Assembly (NCBI RefSeq): GCF_003719335.1
Contig: NZ_RIAS01000012.1
Span: 62,001 to 126,000 of the forward strand
Origin: Paenibacillus amylolyticus
GTDB taxonomy: Bacteria; Bacillota; Bacilli; Paenibacillales; Paenibacillaceae
Length of the DNA: 64,000 nucleotides
Direction of reading: 5' to 3'
Shown: positions 16,342 through 25,711 of the stretch, in pieces
Layout of the letters: every line of letters starts with the position of its first letter
How positions within the stretch are numbered: position 1 is the first letter of the stretch
Notes under the pieces: generated by a model
Seen by the model: only the letters and a program-made list of their open reading frames with translations
Databases searched by the model: none
What the model was told of the DNA's origin: nothing
Made by a program: the position numbers and the translations under genes

Positions 16342-17274
16342 CTACGAAGTGGATAGGTATCCGTCCTTTTCAGAATCTGAATATGATGATTCCGTTGTTG
16401 CGAGTTCCAGCGCCTCCATACCCAAGACGAGTGCACCATATAAACCTGCTTGCTGTCCCAAGCCTGGTTGAACAATATATCGATCGATATTTTGTAGCAG
16501 TTCGGATGCCTTCACATAACCATTGATATTCTGGACAACCCGTTCCCGAATCATGGGAAACAGATGCGTTTGCTGCATGACTCCACCGCCCAGGATGACC
16601 TTCTGCGGCGAATGCAGCAGGATCGATGTTGTGATGGACTCTGCAATGTAGAAGGATTCGATCTCCCACGCCAGGTGGTCGGTCGGCAGCTCACTGCCGG
16701 GCCTCTCCCAGCGTGCTTCGATGGCCGGTCCTGCGGCCAGCCCTTCCAGACAATCTCCATGATAGTTGCATAGGCCAACAAAGTGATCATGAGGATGACG
16801 CCTAGTCCGAATATGTCCACCCTCGGGATGCAATAACCCATGTACCCTTTTCCCTCCGGCGATGAGTCCGACGCCAACCCCGGTGCCAATTGTGTAATAC
16901 ACACAGTTGTCCAGGCCCTGCGCAGCTCCCCATGTGACTTCACCCAGTGCAGCGGCATTCACATCCGTATCCCACCCGATAGGAAGCCCGAATTCACGCT
17001 TCAAGATGCCAACCACATTGCAGTTGCTCCATCCCGGCTTTGGGGTTGTCGTAATACAACCGTAAGAAGGGCTATCCGGTTGCAGGTCGAGCGGACCAAA
17101 GGAGCCAATGCCGATCGCAGCCACGCCTTTCCCCCGAAAATAATCCCTAACCTTGGCGAGTGTAGTCTCGGGATGTTCCGTCGGAAAACTACACCAGTCC
17201 TCCAGATGTCCTTGTTCATTACCTATTCCACATACAAATTTTGTTCCGCCTGCTTCAATCGCACCTATACGCAT
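16342..17274 (-). CDS. scrK: ROK family fructokinase
   Basis: 310 residues. The N-terminal phosphate-binding motif is GAIEAGGTKFVCGIG. There is a ROK zinc/His cluster region (HIRTRRHPHDHFVGLCNYHGD), the catalytic Asp is in GWDTDVNAAALGE, and GGGVMQQTHLFPMI is at the C-terminus. It phosphorylates fructose released by the adjacent GH32 enzyme. The start ATG at 17274 has AGGAGG 8 nt upstream. The gap to the GH32 gene is 19 bp, so it is the last gene of the fructan operon. Close relatives are the ScrK and GmuE groups. Confidence 0.93.
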   Translation of the reverse strand: MRIGAIEAGGTKFVCGIGNEQGHLEDWCSFPTEHPETTLAKVRDYFRGKGVAAIGIGSFGPLDLQPDSPSYGCITTTPKPGWSNCNVVGILKREFGLPIGWDTDVNAAALGEVTWGAAQGLDNCVYYTIGTGVGVGLIAGGKRVHGLLHPEGGHIRTRRHPHDHFVGLCNYHGDCLEGLAAGPAIEARWERPGSELPTDHLAWEIESFYIAESITTSILLHSPQKVILGGGVMQQTHLFPMIRERVVQNINGYVKASELLQNIDRYIVQPGLGQQAGLYGALVLGMEALELATTESSYSDSEKDGYLSTS

Positions 17275-17293
17275 CACCCCGCCCTCCTTCTCT

Positions 17294-18775
17294 CTATTTT
17301 TCATTAATTACCACTTTTACTGGAGTCAACTTGTAGATATTAAGTGAGGAAAAGACTACGTTGTCGTCACCGGCATCTACCGTGATTCGTTTCGCTTCCG
17401 CATCCGGATAGATCAGATCGGTAATAACGGCCTGCCCCCCATTGGCAAATACCTCAACCGATGAAGAATCTACATAAATACGCAGATGATGATCTCCATT
17501 CTCTGACTGAATGCTTGCTGCATGACGTCCCCCGAAATGCTCATGAAAATCGACGATGCCTGATCGCTCGCGATCAACGTACACTTCTTGCCGACTCGCA
17601 TCGATTCCAACGACGGTTTGATGATTTGCGCCGCTTCGCAATTTAAAGTGAACGGATTGCTCGGATATCCACTTCGCATCGACTTCATAGCTCTCCAATT
17701 GCAGGTTAGTAAGGTGAGTTCTAGCCTCTTTGACTGTTACGTTCTGCAAAGACAATATCGGTCTCCGGGCTAGTTCAAGCTCACGGGCAGGGCGCTGAAC
17801 CAACGTTATTTTTCCGTTTATCGTTTCCAAACTGAGTTCACGGGCTATAGTCATGACGCCGCGGTAACCTTCTGTAGGCGTTTGGTTGGCATACATCCAA
17901 TTGCTCATCCAGCCCATAAACAGCCGCCTGCCGTCTTCTGCCGGAATATCGGACCAACTGACCCCCGCGTAGTTGTCCCGTCCATGGTCAAGCCAGCGCA
18001 CGGTGTGGGAAGCTTCATCCGGGACAAAGGTCGAACCATCGAACTCCCCGGTAAAGTATTGAGTTCGCGAACCTTCCTTAAACGCAGGATCTGCGCCAAT
18101 GCTCACAAGCATAACCCATTTTATATGCTCATTATTTCCATCCACTGCTAGCGGAAACAGATCAGGACACTCCCACACACCGTCATGTGAACCGATGCCT
18201 GCACCGAATTCACTCCCGAGAGTCCACTCCTTCAGATTGGGAGAACGGTACAGGCACACGGTCTGGCCGCAAGCAATAATCATCACCCATTCCTTCGTCT
18301 GCTCATGCCAGAACACCTTGGGATCGCGAAAATCTACGAATGACTCATGCTGCAGTACCGGATTTCCCTTATATTTGTCCCATGTGCGGCCATTGTCCTT
18401 GCTGTACGCAATGCTTTGCCGCTGAACCGGCTGATCGTTCGGTACTTCCAAGTGGTGAGTGAAAATGGCTACTAGTCCTGGCTCCTCATCAAAGAAACCG
18501 GAAGTATTTTTCCAATCTACCACAGCACTCCCCGAGAAGATCATGCCATGTTCATCGGGCGCCAAAGCCACAGACAGCTCTTCCCAGGTAAAGAGGTCCT
18601 TGGTCACAGCGTGTCCCCAATGCATGGGTCCCCATGTATTACCGTACGGGTGATATTGATAGAACAGGTGGTACTCACCTTTGAAGAAAACCATTCCGTT
18701 AGGATCATTCATCCACTTCTCTTTTGGCGAGAAATGATAGGTACTGCGGTAATCGGTTGTTGAAATTGTAGACAT
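17294..18775 (-). CDS. GH32 beta-fructosidase (sucrose/sucrose-6-phosphate hydrolase or fructan hydrolase)
   Basis: 493 residues, no signal peptide, so cytoplasmic. It has the three GH32 signatures: WMNDPNG (nucleophile Asp) near residue 21, FRDPK near 150, and ECPD (acid/base Glu) near 202. Then comes the C-terminal beta-sandwich with SSVEVFANGG. The start at 18775 has GAGGAGAG 8 nt upstream and matches family N-termini (STYHFSPKEKWMNDPNG). With an ABC transporter rather than a PTS in the operon, the likely substrates are unphosphorylated sucrose or short fructans; the exact one is not determined. Confidence 0.95.
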   Translation of the reverse strand: MSTISTTDYRSTYHFSPKEKWMNDPNGMVFFKGEYHLFYQYHPYGNTWGPMHWGHAVTKDLFTWEELSVALAPDEHGMIFSGSAVVDWKNTSGFFDEEPGLVAIFTHHLEVPNDQPVQRQSIAYSKDNGRTWDKYKGNPVLQHESFVDFRDPKVFWHEQTKEWVMIIACGQTVCLYRSPNLKEWTLGSEFGAGIGSHDGVWECPDLFPLAVDGNNEHIKWVMLVSIGADPAFKEGSRTQYFTGEFDGSTFVPDEASHTVRWLDHGRDNYAGVSWSDIPAEDGRRLFMGWMSNWMYANQTPTEGYRGVMTIARELSLETINGKITLVQRPARELELARRPILSLQNVTVKEARTHLTNLQLESYEVDAKWISEQSVHFKLRSGANHQTVVGIDASRQEVYVDRERSGIVDFHEHFGGRHAASIQSENGDHHLRIYVDSSSVEVFANGGQAVITDLIYPDAEAKRITVDAGDDNVVFSSLNIYKLTPVKVVINEK

Positions 18776-18868
18776 GCTGATTCTCTCCTCTACATAGACC
18801 GGTTTGCCAGAGACTCTGATGTCTAAGCAGGTTGCCACTCGAAGTCAAAGTCTCCGTGTCCGGTTCGT

Positions 18869-20476
18869 TTATTGGGTATTGCGGTCGTATCCTGCTTGTT
18901 TGATTTGAAGCCATTCCTGTAATCCAAGACGATCCAGCTCTTTCAGATAGGCACTCCACTCCTGCTCAATCTTTCCGTTTTGATACCATTCCGTGCGCAT
19001 GCGTAGTACATAGGCGAACAGGTCGGTTTCAATGGTAGACAGTCGGTCAAGCTCGTCGATGGAGAAAAATACGCTTGGGTAAACGTTATCTGCTTTCATA
19101 TGTGGAACCATAACCCGATCAAGAAGCTCCATGCGCCATGCAGCATCTTCCGGTTTGGTTGTATACTTGCCGTAATAACTGTCGAGAATCGCCAGCGGTC
19201 CGGCAATGCTTGTTTTTTGTCTCAGTTCGACAGGCGCTGCCCCTTCCAGCGGCAGATGCTTCAGCATGCCTTTGGCTTCATCGAATTCAAAAATATTTTG
19301 CTGGGTTTCATCTCCGTACGTTCCCCAGTTATTTTGGATCGACTGGAGCGGTTCGTATAGCTGGTCCACCCACTTTGCTGTAGATTCCAGATTTTTATTG
19401 CTGCTCGTGATGACCATACGCCCTCGGTCAAGTCCGATTCCGTTAGTTCTTGTCACATTTCTCTCTCCGTTGGGACCGGCAACCGGTGGCAAAACACCAT
19501 ACGCATCATTCATTCCTGTAATGTTGGCCTTATCCCAAGTGAAATACATGCCATACTTATGGTCCTTGCCCTTGGCTAGATACGTATTCCAATCCTGCTG
19601 ATAAGCCTCCACATCAACAAGGCCTTCCTTCACAAGCTCATGGATGAATTTCACGGCTTCCTTGTAGCCGTCATCCGCTGCGGTAAAGACCACCTTTCCA
19701 TCGTTCGTCACTACAGTATGGTCCCAGTTCTCGCCAAGTCCAAATGCCGCAAAAAGAAAAGTCAGGTCTTCACCGCCCGGCTTGTTAATGAACGACAACG
19801 GAATTTCGTCTGCCTTCCCATTCCCATTCGGATCCTGCGTTTTGAATGCGATCAGCACCTTTTTCAATTCCTCCGTGGTAGTCGGCATCTTCAGTCCAAG
19901 CTTGTTCAACCACTCCACATTGATCCAGGGCAAATTATCCACCGCTTGTATCCGTTGCTTGCCGCTTCCCAACTCCTCGATCCATGGAAAAGAATAAATA
20001 TGTCCATCCGGTGCTGTGATCATGCTCTTGTATTCCGGAGCTTCCTTTAATACCTTTTGCAGATTGGGCATATATTGATCGATCAAGTCTTCAAGCGGAA
20101 TAATAGCCCCGTCTTTGGCCAGCTTCAAGAGATCATAATCCCCGTAACCCGCGTCAAAAATGGCATCGGGCAAATCCCCGCTGGCTACCGCCAGATTTCT
20201 TTTTTCGGCAAACACATCACTCGTATAGTTCTTCCAGTTGATATGCACATTGGTCTTTTCCTCAAGCCTTTTGTTAATCAGCTTCTCGTTGGGATCGGCC
20301 GGAGCCAGCGGCGAGCTCTGCGTTATAAAATTCAATGTCACTTTCCCATCCGGAGACTGAGCTTCACTTGCTGCCCCTCCCCCGCTCCCACCACAAGCCG
20401 AGAGCAGCAGCATAGCAGACAACATCGAAACGGAAAGCGTTGTAATGGCTCTTTTGGACTTTTTCATTTTTTTCAT
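18869..20476 (-). CDS. Sugar ABC transporter substrate-binding lipoprotein
   Basis: 535 residues with a lipoprotein signal: basic N-terminus, hydrophobic stretch and lipobox LLLSACGG, with the lipidated Cys near residue 28. The rest is a large family 1 extracellular solute-binding fold (LplA-like size). It probably binds sucrose or fructo-oligosaccharides outside the membrane for the two permeases upstream. The ATG at 20476 has GGAGGT 8 nt upstream. It is third in a five-gene operon ending in scrK. No ATPase gene is present, so a shared MsmX-type ATPase elsewhere is expected. Confidence 0.92.
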   Translation of the reverse strand: MKKMKKSKRAITTLSVSMLSAMLLLSACGGSGGGAASEAQSPDGKVTLNFITQSSPLAPADPNEKLINKRLEEKTNVHINWKNYTSDVFAEKRNLAVASGDLPDAIFDAGYGDYDLLKLAKDGAIIPLEDLIDQYMPNLQKVLKEAPEYKSMITAPDGHIYSFPWIEELGSGKQRIQAVDNLPWINVEWLNKLGLKMPTTTEELKKVLIAFKTQDPNGNGKADEIPLSFINKPGGEDLTFLFAAFGLGENWDHTVVTNDGKVVFTAADDGYKEAVKFIHELVKEGLVDVEAYQQDWNTYLAKGKDHKYGMYFTWDKANITGMNDAYGVLPPVAGPNGERNVTRTNGIGLDRGRMVITSSNKNLESTAKWVDQLYEPLQSIQNNWGTYGDETQQNIFEFDEAKGMLKHLPLEGAAPVELRQKTSIAGPLAILDSYYGKYTTKPEDAAWRMELLDRVMVPHMKADNVYPSVFFSIDELDRLSTIETDLFAYVLRMRTEWYQNGKIEQEWSAYLKELDRLGLQEWLQIKQAGYDRNTQ

Positions 20477-20532
20477 GACGTGACCTCCACTTTATAGGAT
20501 TGAAACCGACTAGCGATATCTCAGGCCGTTCA

Positions 20533-21414
20533 CTATTTCAGCGAACCTACCATGACACCCTTCTCGAAATACTTTTGAAAAAACGGATACATGATAATCA
20601 GCGGCAGACTCGAGATAACAATCGCAGAGTACTTAATCATCTCGGAAAGCCGTTTGAGCTCTGCCATAGCAAGCTGATCACTGATCATGCCCGGCGCAGC
20701 CTGATTCTGGATCAATATGGAACGCAGAACAAGCTGTAAGGGGTGCAGATTGGGATTATCCAGATAAATCATGGCATCGAAATATGAATTCCATTGTCCG
20801 ACGAACGCATACAAGGCGAGGACAAATATGATGGGTTTAGACAACGGAATGACAATCTGGAAGAAAATCTTCATATCCGAAGCACCATCAACGTTCGCAG
20901 CTTCTTTGAGTTCCCTTGGGACACCTTTGAAAAACGTTCTGGATAGAATGATGTTCCACACGTTAACCGCTCCAGGAATAATGATCGCCCATATCGTATC
21001 GAGCATCCCGAGATTGCGTACGAGCAGATAAGTGGGAATGAGACCGCCGCCAAAGAACATCGTGATGATAAATATCACCATGAAGAAACCTCTTCCCGCC
21101 AGTCTTTCCTCAGACAATGCATAACCAGCACAGATTGAGACCGCAACGGTCACGAAGGCAAAGGAAACGGAGTATAGCACCGCATTCGCGAAACCTCGAA
21201 TCATGGCCGGATTGGATAAAATCATCTGATAGCCGTCCAGACTCCAGTCCGATACTTTAAAAGACAAACCTTGATTAAGCAGTACCGTTGGATCCATAAA
21301 AGAAGCGATAACGATATAAATGAGAGGAACCACCACTACGAGTACAGCACACGTAAGAAAAATGGCATTCAGTGCAAGGATCAATCGATCCAGCCCTGTC
21401 GGTTTAATAGTCAT
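20533..21414 (-). CDS. Sugar ABC transporter permease, LplC type
   Basis: 293 residues with six hydrophobic segments. The EAA loop that contacts the ATPase reads EAANVDGASDMKIFFQIVIP. The C-terminus YFEKGVMVGSLK is typical of this subfamily. The start is placed at the ATG at 21414, because GGAG lies 8 nt upstream of it; a GTG three codons earlier overlaps that site. It forms a heterodimer with the next permease for import of the operon's sugar. Confidence 0.93.
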   Translation of the reverse strand: MTIKPTGLDRLILALNAIFLTCAVLVVVVPLIYIVIASFMDPTVLLNQGLSFKVSDWSLDGYQMILSNPAMIRGFANAVLYSVSFAFVTVAVSICAGYALSEERLAGRGFFMVIFIITMFFGGGLIPTYLLVRNLGMLDTIWAIIIPGAVNVWNIILSRTFFKGVPRELKEAANVDGASDMKIFFQIVIPLSKPIIFVLALYAFVGQWNSYFDAMIYLDNPNLHPLQLVLRSILIQNQAAPGMISDQLAMAELKRLSEMIKYSAIVISSLPLIIMYPFFQKYFEKGVMVGSLK

Positions 21415-21429
21415 GCCTAACACTCCATT

Positions 21430-22395
21430 CTAATAAAGTCCTTCACCTTCGTTTAATTTCTTCACGATCAGATTCACAGTAAGAAGCAGAATGACATTGA
21501 TGAAAGAGTTAAACAATCCAACTGCCGCAGAATAGGCATAATCCCCGGATTGCAATCCCACTTTATAAACGTAGGTAGCAATAATTTCGGAGGATGGCAG
21601 GTTCATGGATGTTTGCATCAGGTACGCCTTTTCGAATCCGATGGACATAATTCCGCCCGCAGCAAGGATAAATACGATTGCCATAATCGGACGAATGGTC
21701 GGGAGGTCAATGTGGCGAATACGCTGAAGAAGATTGGCACCATCCAGATTGGCCGCATTGTGAAGCTCTGGATCGACATTGGCCAGAGCTGCAACGTATA
21801 TAATCGAGGCCCAGCCTGCTCCAGTCCAAATATCGGACAAAATGTAAATCCAGCGGAAATATTCAGGTTCGGACATAAACATGACCGGCTGACCTGTAAT
21901 CCACGTGGTTAATTGATTAATGGGACCTGTCGGGGATAAAAAGATAAACAACATGCCCACAACAACGACAACGGATATGAAATTAGGTGCGTATAGAAAC
22001 AATTGAATATTCTTCTTCACAGCAGCTTTTCGCACCTGGTTCAGCATGATAGCCAGCAGAATAGGTACAGGGAAACTGAAAATCAATCCCAAAAAGCTGA
22101 GTTTAAGCGTATTCATAAAAATGACATCAAAATTGGGTGAAGCCAAAAATTTCTCGAAATGCTTAAAACCCACCCACTCACTACCCATGATGCCCTTGAT
22201 CGGACTGAAGTCCTTGAACGCGATAATAGCTCCATACATCGGAATGTACTTAAAGATCAAAGTCAGGATGAGCGCTGGTGCAAGCAATACATACAAAAAA
22301 TAATTCTTTTTCATTTGCTGCAGTGGGTGAAAAAGAGAGCTTCTCTCTTTGAGGCCGTTCGCCATCCTTTTATTCGTGTTCACTGTTTTGTCCAA
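21430..22395 (-). CDS. Sugar ABC transporter permease, LplB type
   Basis: 321 residues and six membrane segments, with the EAA-like loop (HNAANLDGANLLQRIRHIDLP). First gene of the fructan operon. The ribosome site GGAGG lies inside the longer open frame, 7 nt before a TTG at 22395. The TTG is therefore the likely start, not the ATG at 22413. The partner permease begins 15 bp after its stop. Confidence 0.92.
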   Translation of the reverse strand: MDKTVNTNKRMANGLKERSSLFHPLQQMKKNYFLYVLLAPALILTLIFKYIPMYGAIIAFKDFSPIKGIMGSEWVGFKHFEKFLASPNFDVIFMNTLKLSFLGLIFSFPVPILLAIMLNQVRKAAVKKNIQLFLYAPNFISVVVVVGMLFIFLSPTGPINQLTTWITGQPVMFMSEPEYFRWIYILSDIWTGAGWASIIYVAALANVDPELHNAANLDGANLLQRIRHIDLPTIRPIMAIVFILAAGGIMSIGFEKAYLMQTSMNLPSSEIIATYVYKVGLQSGDYAYSAAVGLFNSFINVILLLTVNLIVKKLNEGEGLY

Positions 22396-22449
22396 CACAT
22401 GACCTCCGTTCATGAATGTAATTTACAATCGTTCATAGTAAGGGCTTAC

Positions 22450-22461
22450 ATTGTTTACAAT
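22450..22461. promoter_or_regulatory. Operator-like palindrome near the fructan operon start
   Basis: ATTGT-TT-ACAAT inverted repeat in the 425-bp divergent gap (22396-22820), on the operon side. Confidence 0.4.
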
Positions 22462-22696
22462 TGCAACTTTTATATTTTACAATTTATCAGGATAAACCTT
22501 ACTTCGTCAATACATAATGTGAAAATTTAATGTGCATATGCTCAATTTTCAGTGCGAAACTAATTGTATAATAGACAGATTTATAGCTCAAAAACCCCAC
22601 CGTACGAGGTGTTTAAATACCTAATAACCGTGCCTGATTTTGATTTACATCGTAATAACAAGAAATGATACTTTCGCAGAATGCGACAGAAATAAG

Positions 22697-22731
22697 TTTA
22701 CAAATGAAAATTAAAATTGTTCATTTGTAAA
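22697..22731. promoter_or_regulatory. Large inverted repeat, candidate LacI-family operator
   Basis: Perfect 12-bp arms TTTACAAATGAA (22697-22708) and TTCATTTGTAAA (22720-22731) separated by 11 nt. They are followed by an overlapping TTGTA-N4-TACAA. It lies about 90 bp upstream of the LacI-type regulator in the divergent gap. The 14-mer GTTCATTTGTAAAT recurs at 16297-16310, just after the operon's last gene. Confidence 0.55.
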
Positions 22732-22820
22732 TATACAATTGCTATTTGCCCTGATATATTATACATTTGGTTTAGAACATATTTGAGATGATGAATTGAC
22801 CATTTGAGGTGAGATATGAC

Positions 22821-23888
22821 ATGGCAAAAGAGAAAGTGACGATACAGGATATCGCGGATGCTTTGGGCATTTCCAGAAATACAGCTTCCAAAGCCCTTAA
22901 TGATAGCGGAAACATTCCAGAAGAGACACGGAATCGGGTTATTAGAAAGGCGATTGAGTTAAAATATAAACAATTTGCTTACGTGGAGAGTGAACAGATT
23001 CTCAGCAAAACGCCGGGCAATATCGCCCTGTTAACAGAAAACCTTCCTAATACGTCTCACTTTGGATCATTGTTAATCAGCGGACTGGAGAAAAGAATCA
23101 GTGCAGAGGGGTATAATCTTTCAATCCATATCGTTCGTGAAGTTGATCAGGATGGCCTGACATTACCAAACAATTTTGATGTTTCAAAAGTGGACGGCAT
23201 CATTTGCATCGAGTTATTTAATCTGGAATACACCCGCCTTATTACAGAGCTCGGGATTCCTACGATCTTTATCGATTGTGCAGCCAATATTTGTTATCCG
23301 GATTTCCATGCCGATCTGTTACTTATGGAGAATGAACATAGTATCTACCAATTAACCAAAAAACTAATTGATAGCGGCTGCAAGAGTATCGGCTTTGCTG
23401 GGGATTACAATCACTGTAAAAGCTTTAATGAACGATGGATAGGATATCACCGTGCGATGCTGGAATCAGGACTGCAGGTAGATCTCTCCCACTGCATTAC
23501 AGATGATGATAAGCTGTTCTTCTCAAAACCCGGTTGGATGAAGGAGCGGGTTTCTGCACTGGAGACATTTCCTTCGGCGTATGTATGTGCCAATGACTTC
23601 ATTGCGGTTGAGCTAATCAGGGCCTTTAAATCTAGAGAAGTGACGGTTCCGCAGGATATTGTGGTATGTGGATTCGATAACGCGCCTGAATCAAGAATCA
23701 TTGAGCCTCCTTTAACGACGGTTCATATCTACAGCAACGAGATGGGAATTAAGGCGGCAGAGATGCTGTTGTCCCGAATCGACAACCCCGAGCAGCCTTA
23801 CCAGATCTCACATATTGTGACTACACCTATTATGAGAGAATCTACACCTGGTATTTTGCCGGACAAACTGACGCTTGTAAGCCAATAA
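22821..23888 (+). CDS. LacI family transcriptional regulator of the fructan operon
   Basis: 355 residues. The N-terminal LacI helix-turn-helix is VTIQDIADALGISRNTASKALN, with the hinge helix region after ETRNRVIRKAIELKYK. A periplasmic-binding-protein-like effector domain follows (VDGIICIELFN, YVCANDFIAVELIRAF, VVCGFDNAPESRIIEPPLTTV). The start is the ATG at 22821 with GAGGTGA 8 nt upstream; a start four codons earlier has no ribosome site. Transcribed divergently from the ABC/GH32/scrK operon, which it presumably controls through the palindromes in the gap. Confidence 0.92.
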   Translation: MAKEKVTIQDIADALGISRNTASKALNDSGNIPEETRNRVIRKAIELKYKQFAYVESEQILSKTPGNIALLTENLPNTSHFGSLLISGLEKRISAEGYNLSIHIVREVDQDGLTLPNNFDVSKVDGIICIELFNLEYTRLITELGIPTIFIDCAANICYPDFHADLLLMENEHSIYQLTKKLIDSGCKSIGFAGDYNHCKSFNERWIGYHRAMLESGLQVDLSHCITDDDKLFFSKPGWMKERVSALETFPSAYVCANDFIAVELIRAFKSREVTVPQDIVVCGFDNAPESRIIEPPLTTVHIYSNEMGIKAAEMLLSRIDNPEQPYQISHIVTTPIMRESTPGILPDKLTLVSQ

Positions 23889-23956
23889 AGGCACACGTAA
23901 TGTACTCTCGTTTAACTCAATCCACCTTTAATATCGCGTTCTTTGAGCTGGTGGAA

Positions 23957-24000
23957 TAAAAAAAGAAGTGAGCATCCAACAGAGGGATGCTCACTTCTTC
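23957..24000. terminator. Terminator between the LacI gene and metY
   Basis: Perfect 13-bp stem GAAGTGAGCATCC / GGATGCTCACTTC. The longest T-run is on the minus strand, so it mainly ends metY; it may also end the LacI-type gene. Confidence 0.88.
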
Positions 24001-24052
24001 GCAACTTTTATTGTACCTCAATGATTAAACTACACATTAAACTTAAACCTTT

Positions 24053-25360
24053 TTACGCCCCTACACTTGCACCTTGGCTCGCTTTAATCGCTTGCTCCAG
24101 GTCGTAGATGATATCCTGAACATTCTCCGTACCAATGGACAGACGGATCAATTCCGGATTTACGCCAGCTGCTGTTTGCTCTTCCTCTGTCAGCTGGGCA
24201 TGGGTTGTGCTTGCAGGGTGGATGATCAATGACTTGGAATCGCCCACGTTGGCGAGGTGAGAGAATAGTTTTACATTTTCGATCAATTTACGTCCTGCTT
24301 CTACGCCACCTTTGATTCCAAATGTTAAGATTGCACCCTGCCCTCTTGGAAGATACTTCTGTGCAAGCTCATAAGATGGGTGACTTGGCAGACCGGCATA
24401 GCTCACCCAAAGAACATCCTCATGTTTCTCCAAATATTCCGCTACGGCCAGAGCGTTACTGCTGTGACGTTCCACGCGAAGATGTAATGTTTCCAGTCCT
24501 TGCAGTAACAACCATGAGTTAAATGGAGAGATCGACGCACCCAGATCACGCAACAACTGTACACGCGCTTTAATAATATAAGCAATTGGTCCAACCGCTT
24601 CTGTATACACAACCCCATGATAACTTGGGTCTGGTTCAGTCAGTCCCGGGAATTTACCACTTGCTTTCCAGTCGAATTTACCGCTGTCTACAATGACACC
24701 ACCAATGGATGTACCATGTCCACCAATGAACTTCGTCGCTGAGTGAACAACGATATCCGCTCCATGCTCAATTGGACGAAGCAGATACGGGCTTGGGAAC
24801 GTGTTATCCACGATCAGAGGAATCCCGTGCTCATGGGCAATTGCTGCCACGGCTTCAATATCAAGTACGTTACCTTTCGGGTTACCAATCGTTTCAGCGT
24901 ACAACGCTTTTGTTTTCTCCGTAATCGCCGCGCGGAAGTTCTCAGGATCACTGGAATCTACAAATTTCACATCAAGGCCTAATTTCGGCAACGTGGTTGA
25001 GAACAGGTTATATGTCCCTCCATACAGACTTGCTGAGGACACAATCTCATCTCCAGCACCGGCAATATTCAGCAAAGAGAACGTAATGGCCGCTTGACCC
25101 GAAGCTGTAGCCAATGCCCCTGCTCCACCTTCCAAAGCCGCAATCCGCTGCTCAAATACATCCGTTGTTGGATTCATCAGACGTGTATAGATGTTGCCAA
25201 ACTCTTTCAAACCAAACAGATTAGCAGCATGCTCCGTATCACGGAATCCATAAGATGTTGTCTGGTACAAAGGTACAGCTCTAGATTGAGTTGTTGGGTC
25301 AATCTCTTGACCTGCATGAATAGCTAATGTTTCAAATGAAAGCTCACGTTCGTTTGACAT
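24053..25360 (-). CDS. metY: O-acetylhomoserine sulfhydrylase
   Basis: 435 residues; PLP enzyme of the Cys/Met metabolism family that makes homocysteine from O-acetylhomoserine and sulfide. The PLP lysine lies in HSATKFIGGHGT. Other motifs are YTRLMNPTTDVFE, ALATASGQAA and the long insert FPGLTEPDPSYHGVVY, typical of this enzyme rather than cystathionine synthases. The ATG at 25360 has GGGAGG 11 nt upstream. Monocistronic. No S-box (SAM) riboswitch is visible in its 350-bp leader. A duplicated TTTCCGAT/TTCCGATAAG element at about 25489-25511 could be a cysteine regulator site, but this is speculative. Confidence 0.93.
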   Translation of the reverse strand: MSNERELSFETLAIHAGQEIDPTTQSRAVPLYQTTSYGFRDTEHAANLFGLKEFGNIYTRLMNPTTDVFEQRIAALEGGAGALATASGQAAITFSLLNIAGAGDEIVSSASLYGGTYNLFSTTLPKLGLDVKFVDSSDPENFRAAITEKTKALYAETIGNPKGNVLDIEAVAAIAHEHGIPLIVDNTFPSPYLLRPIEHGADIVVHSATKFIGGHGTSIGGVIVDSGKFDWKASGKFPGLTEPDPSYHGVVYTEAVGPIAYIIKARVQLLRDLGASISPFNSWLLLQGLETLHLRVERHSSNALAVAEYLEKHEDVLWVSYAGLPSHPSYELAQKYLPRGQGAILTFGIKGGVEAGRKLIENVKLFSHLANVGDSKSLIIHPASTTHAQLTEEEQTAAGVNPELIRLSIGTENVQDIIYDLEQAIKASQGASVGA

Positions 25361-25545
25361 AATTCTGAATCCTCCCTTGATATATGCATTCTTGTGCATC
25401 CTGATCTCAACTTTTGGCTTCTTGATGTCTTCTCATGGCAGCTTATGTTTTCCATATTCTCTCACAAGATGTCGGTTTTGAAAAGAGTTATTTCCGATTT
25501 TTCCGATAAGAAATATTAATATGTAAAATACAATCTTGCTGTATT

Positions 25546-25575
25546 AAAAAAACCTTTGCCGTAGCAAAGGTTTTT
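25546..25575 (-). terminator. Terminator of the uronate operon
   Basis: Perfect 12-bp stem AAAAACCTTTGC / GCAAAGGTTTTT with a CGTA loop and T-runs on both strands. It lies 137 bp after the sugar isomerase stop. Confidence 0.88.
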
Positions 25576-25711
25576 CAGTTCATTCGTCGTTAGAACTTCT
25601 ACTAAGCTCTCATTGCATTTTTGTAGTTTCATCATTCAGCATAACATTTTTCATCCGCTAGAGGAACGGACCGCTGACCGATTCTCTAATAGTCGTTCAA
25701 CCCTCTTGTTA

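Noticed and set aside
25361..25545. SAM (S-box) riboswitch upstream of metY
   Set aside because: The characteristic conserved stems and AGAG/GGA cores were not found in either orientation.
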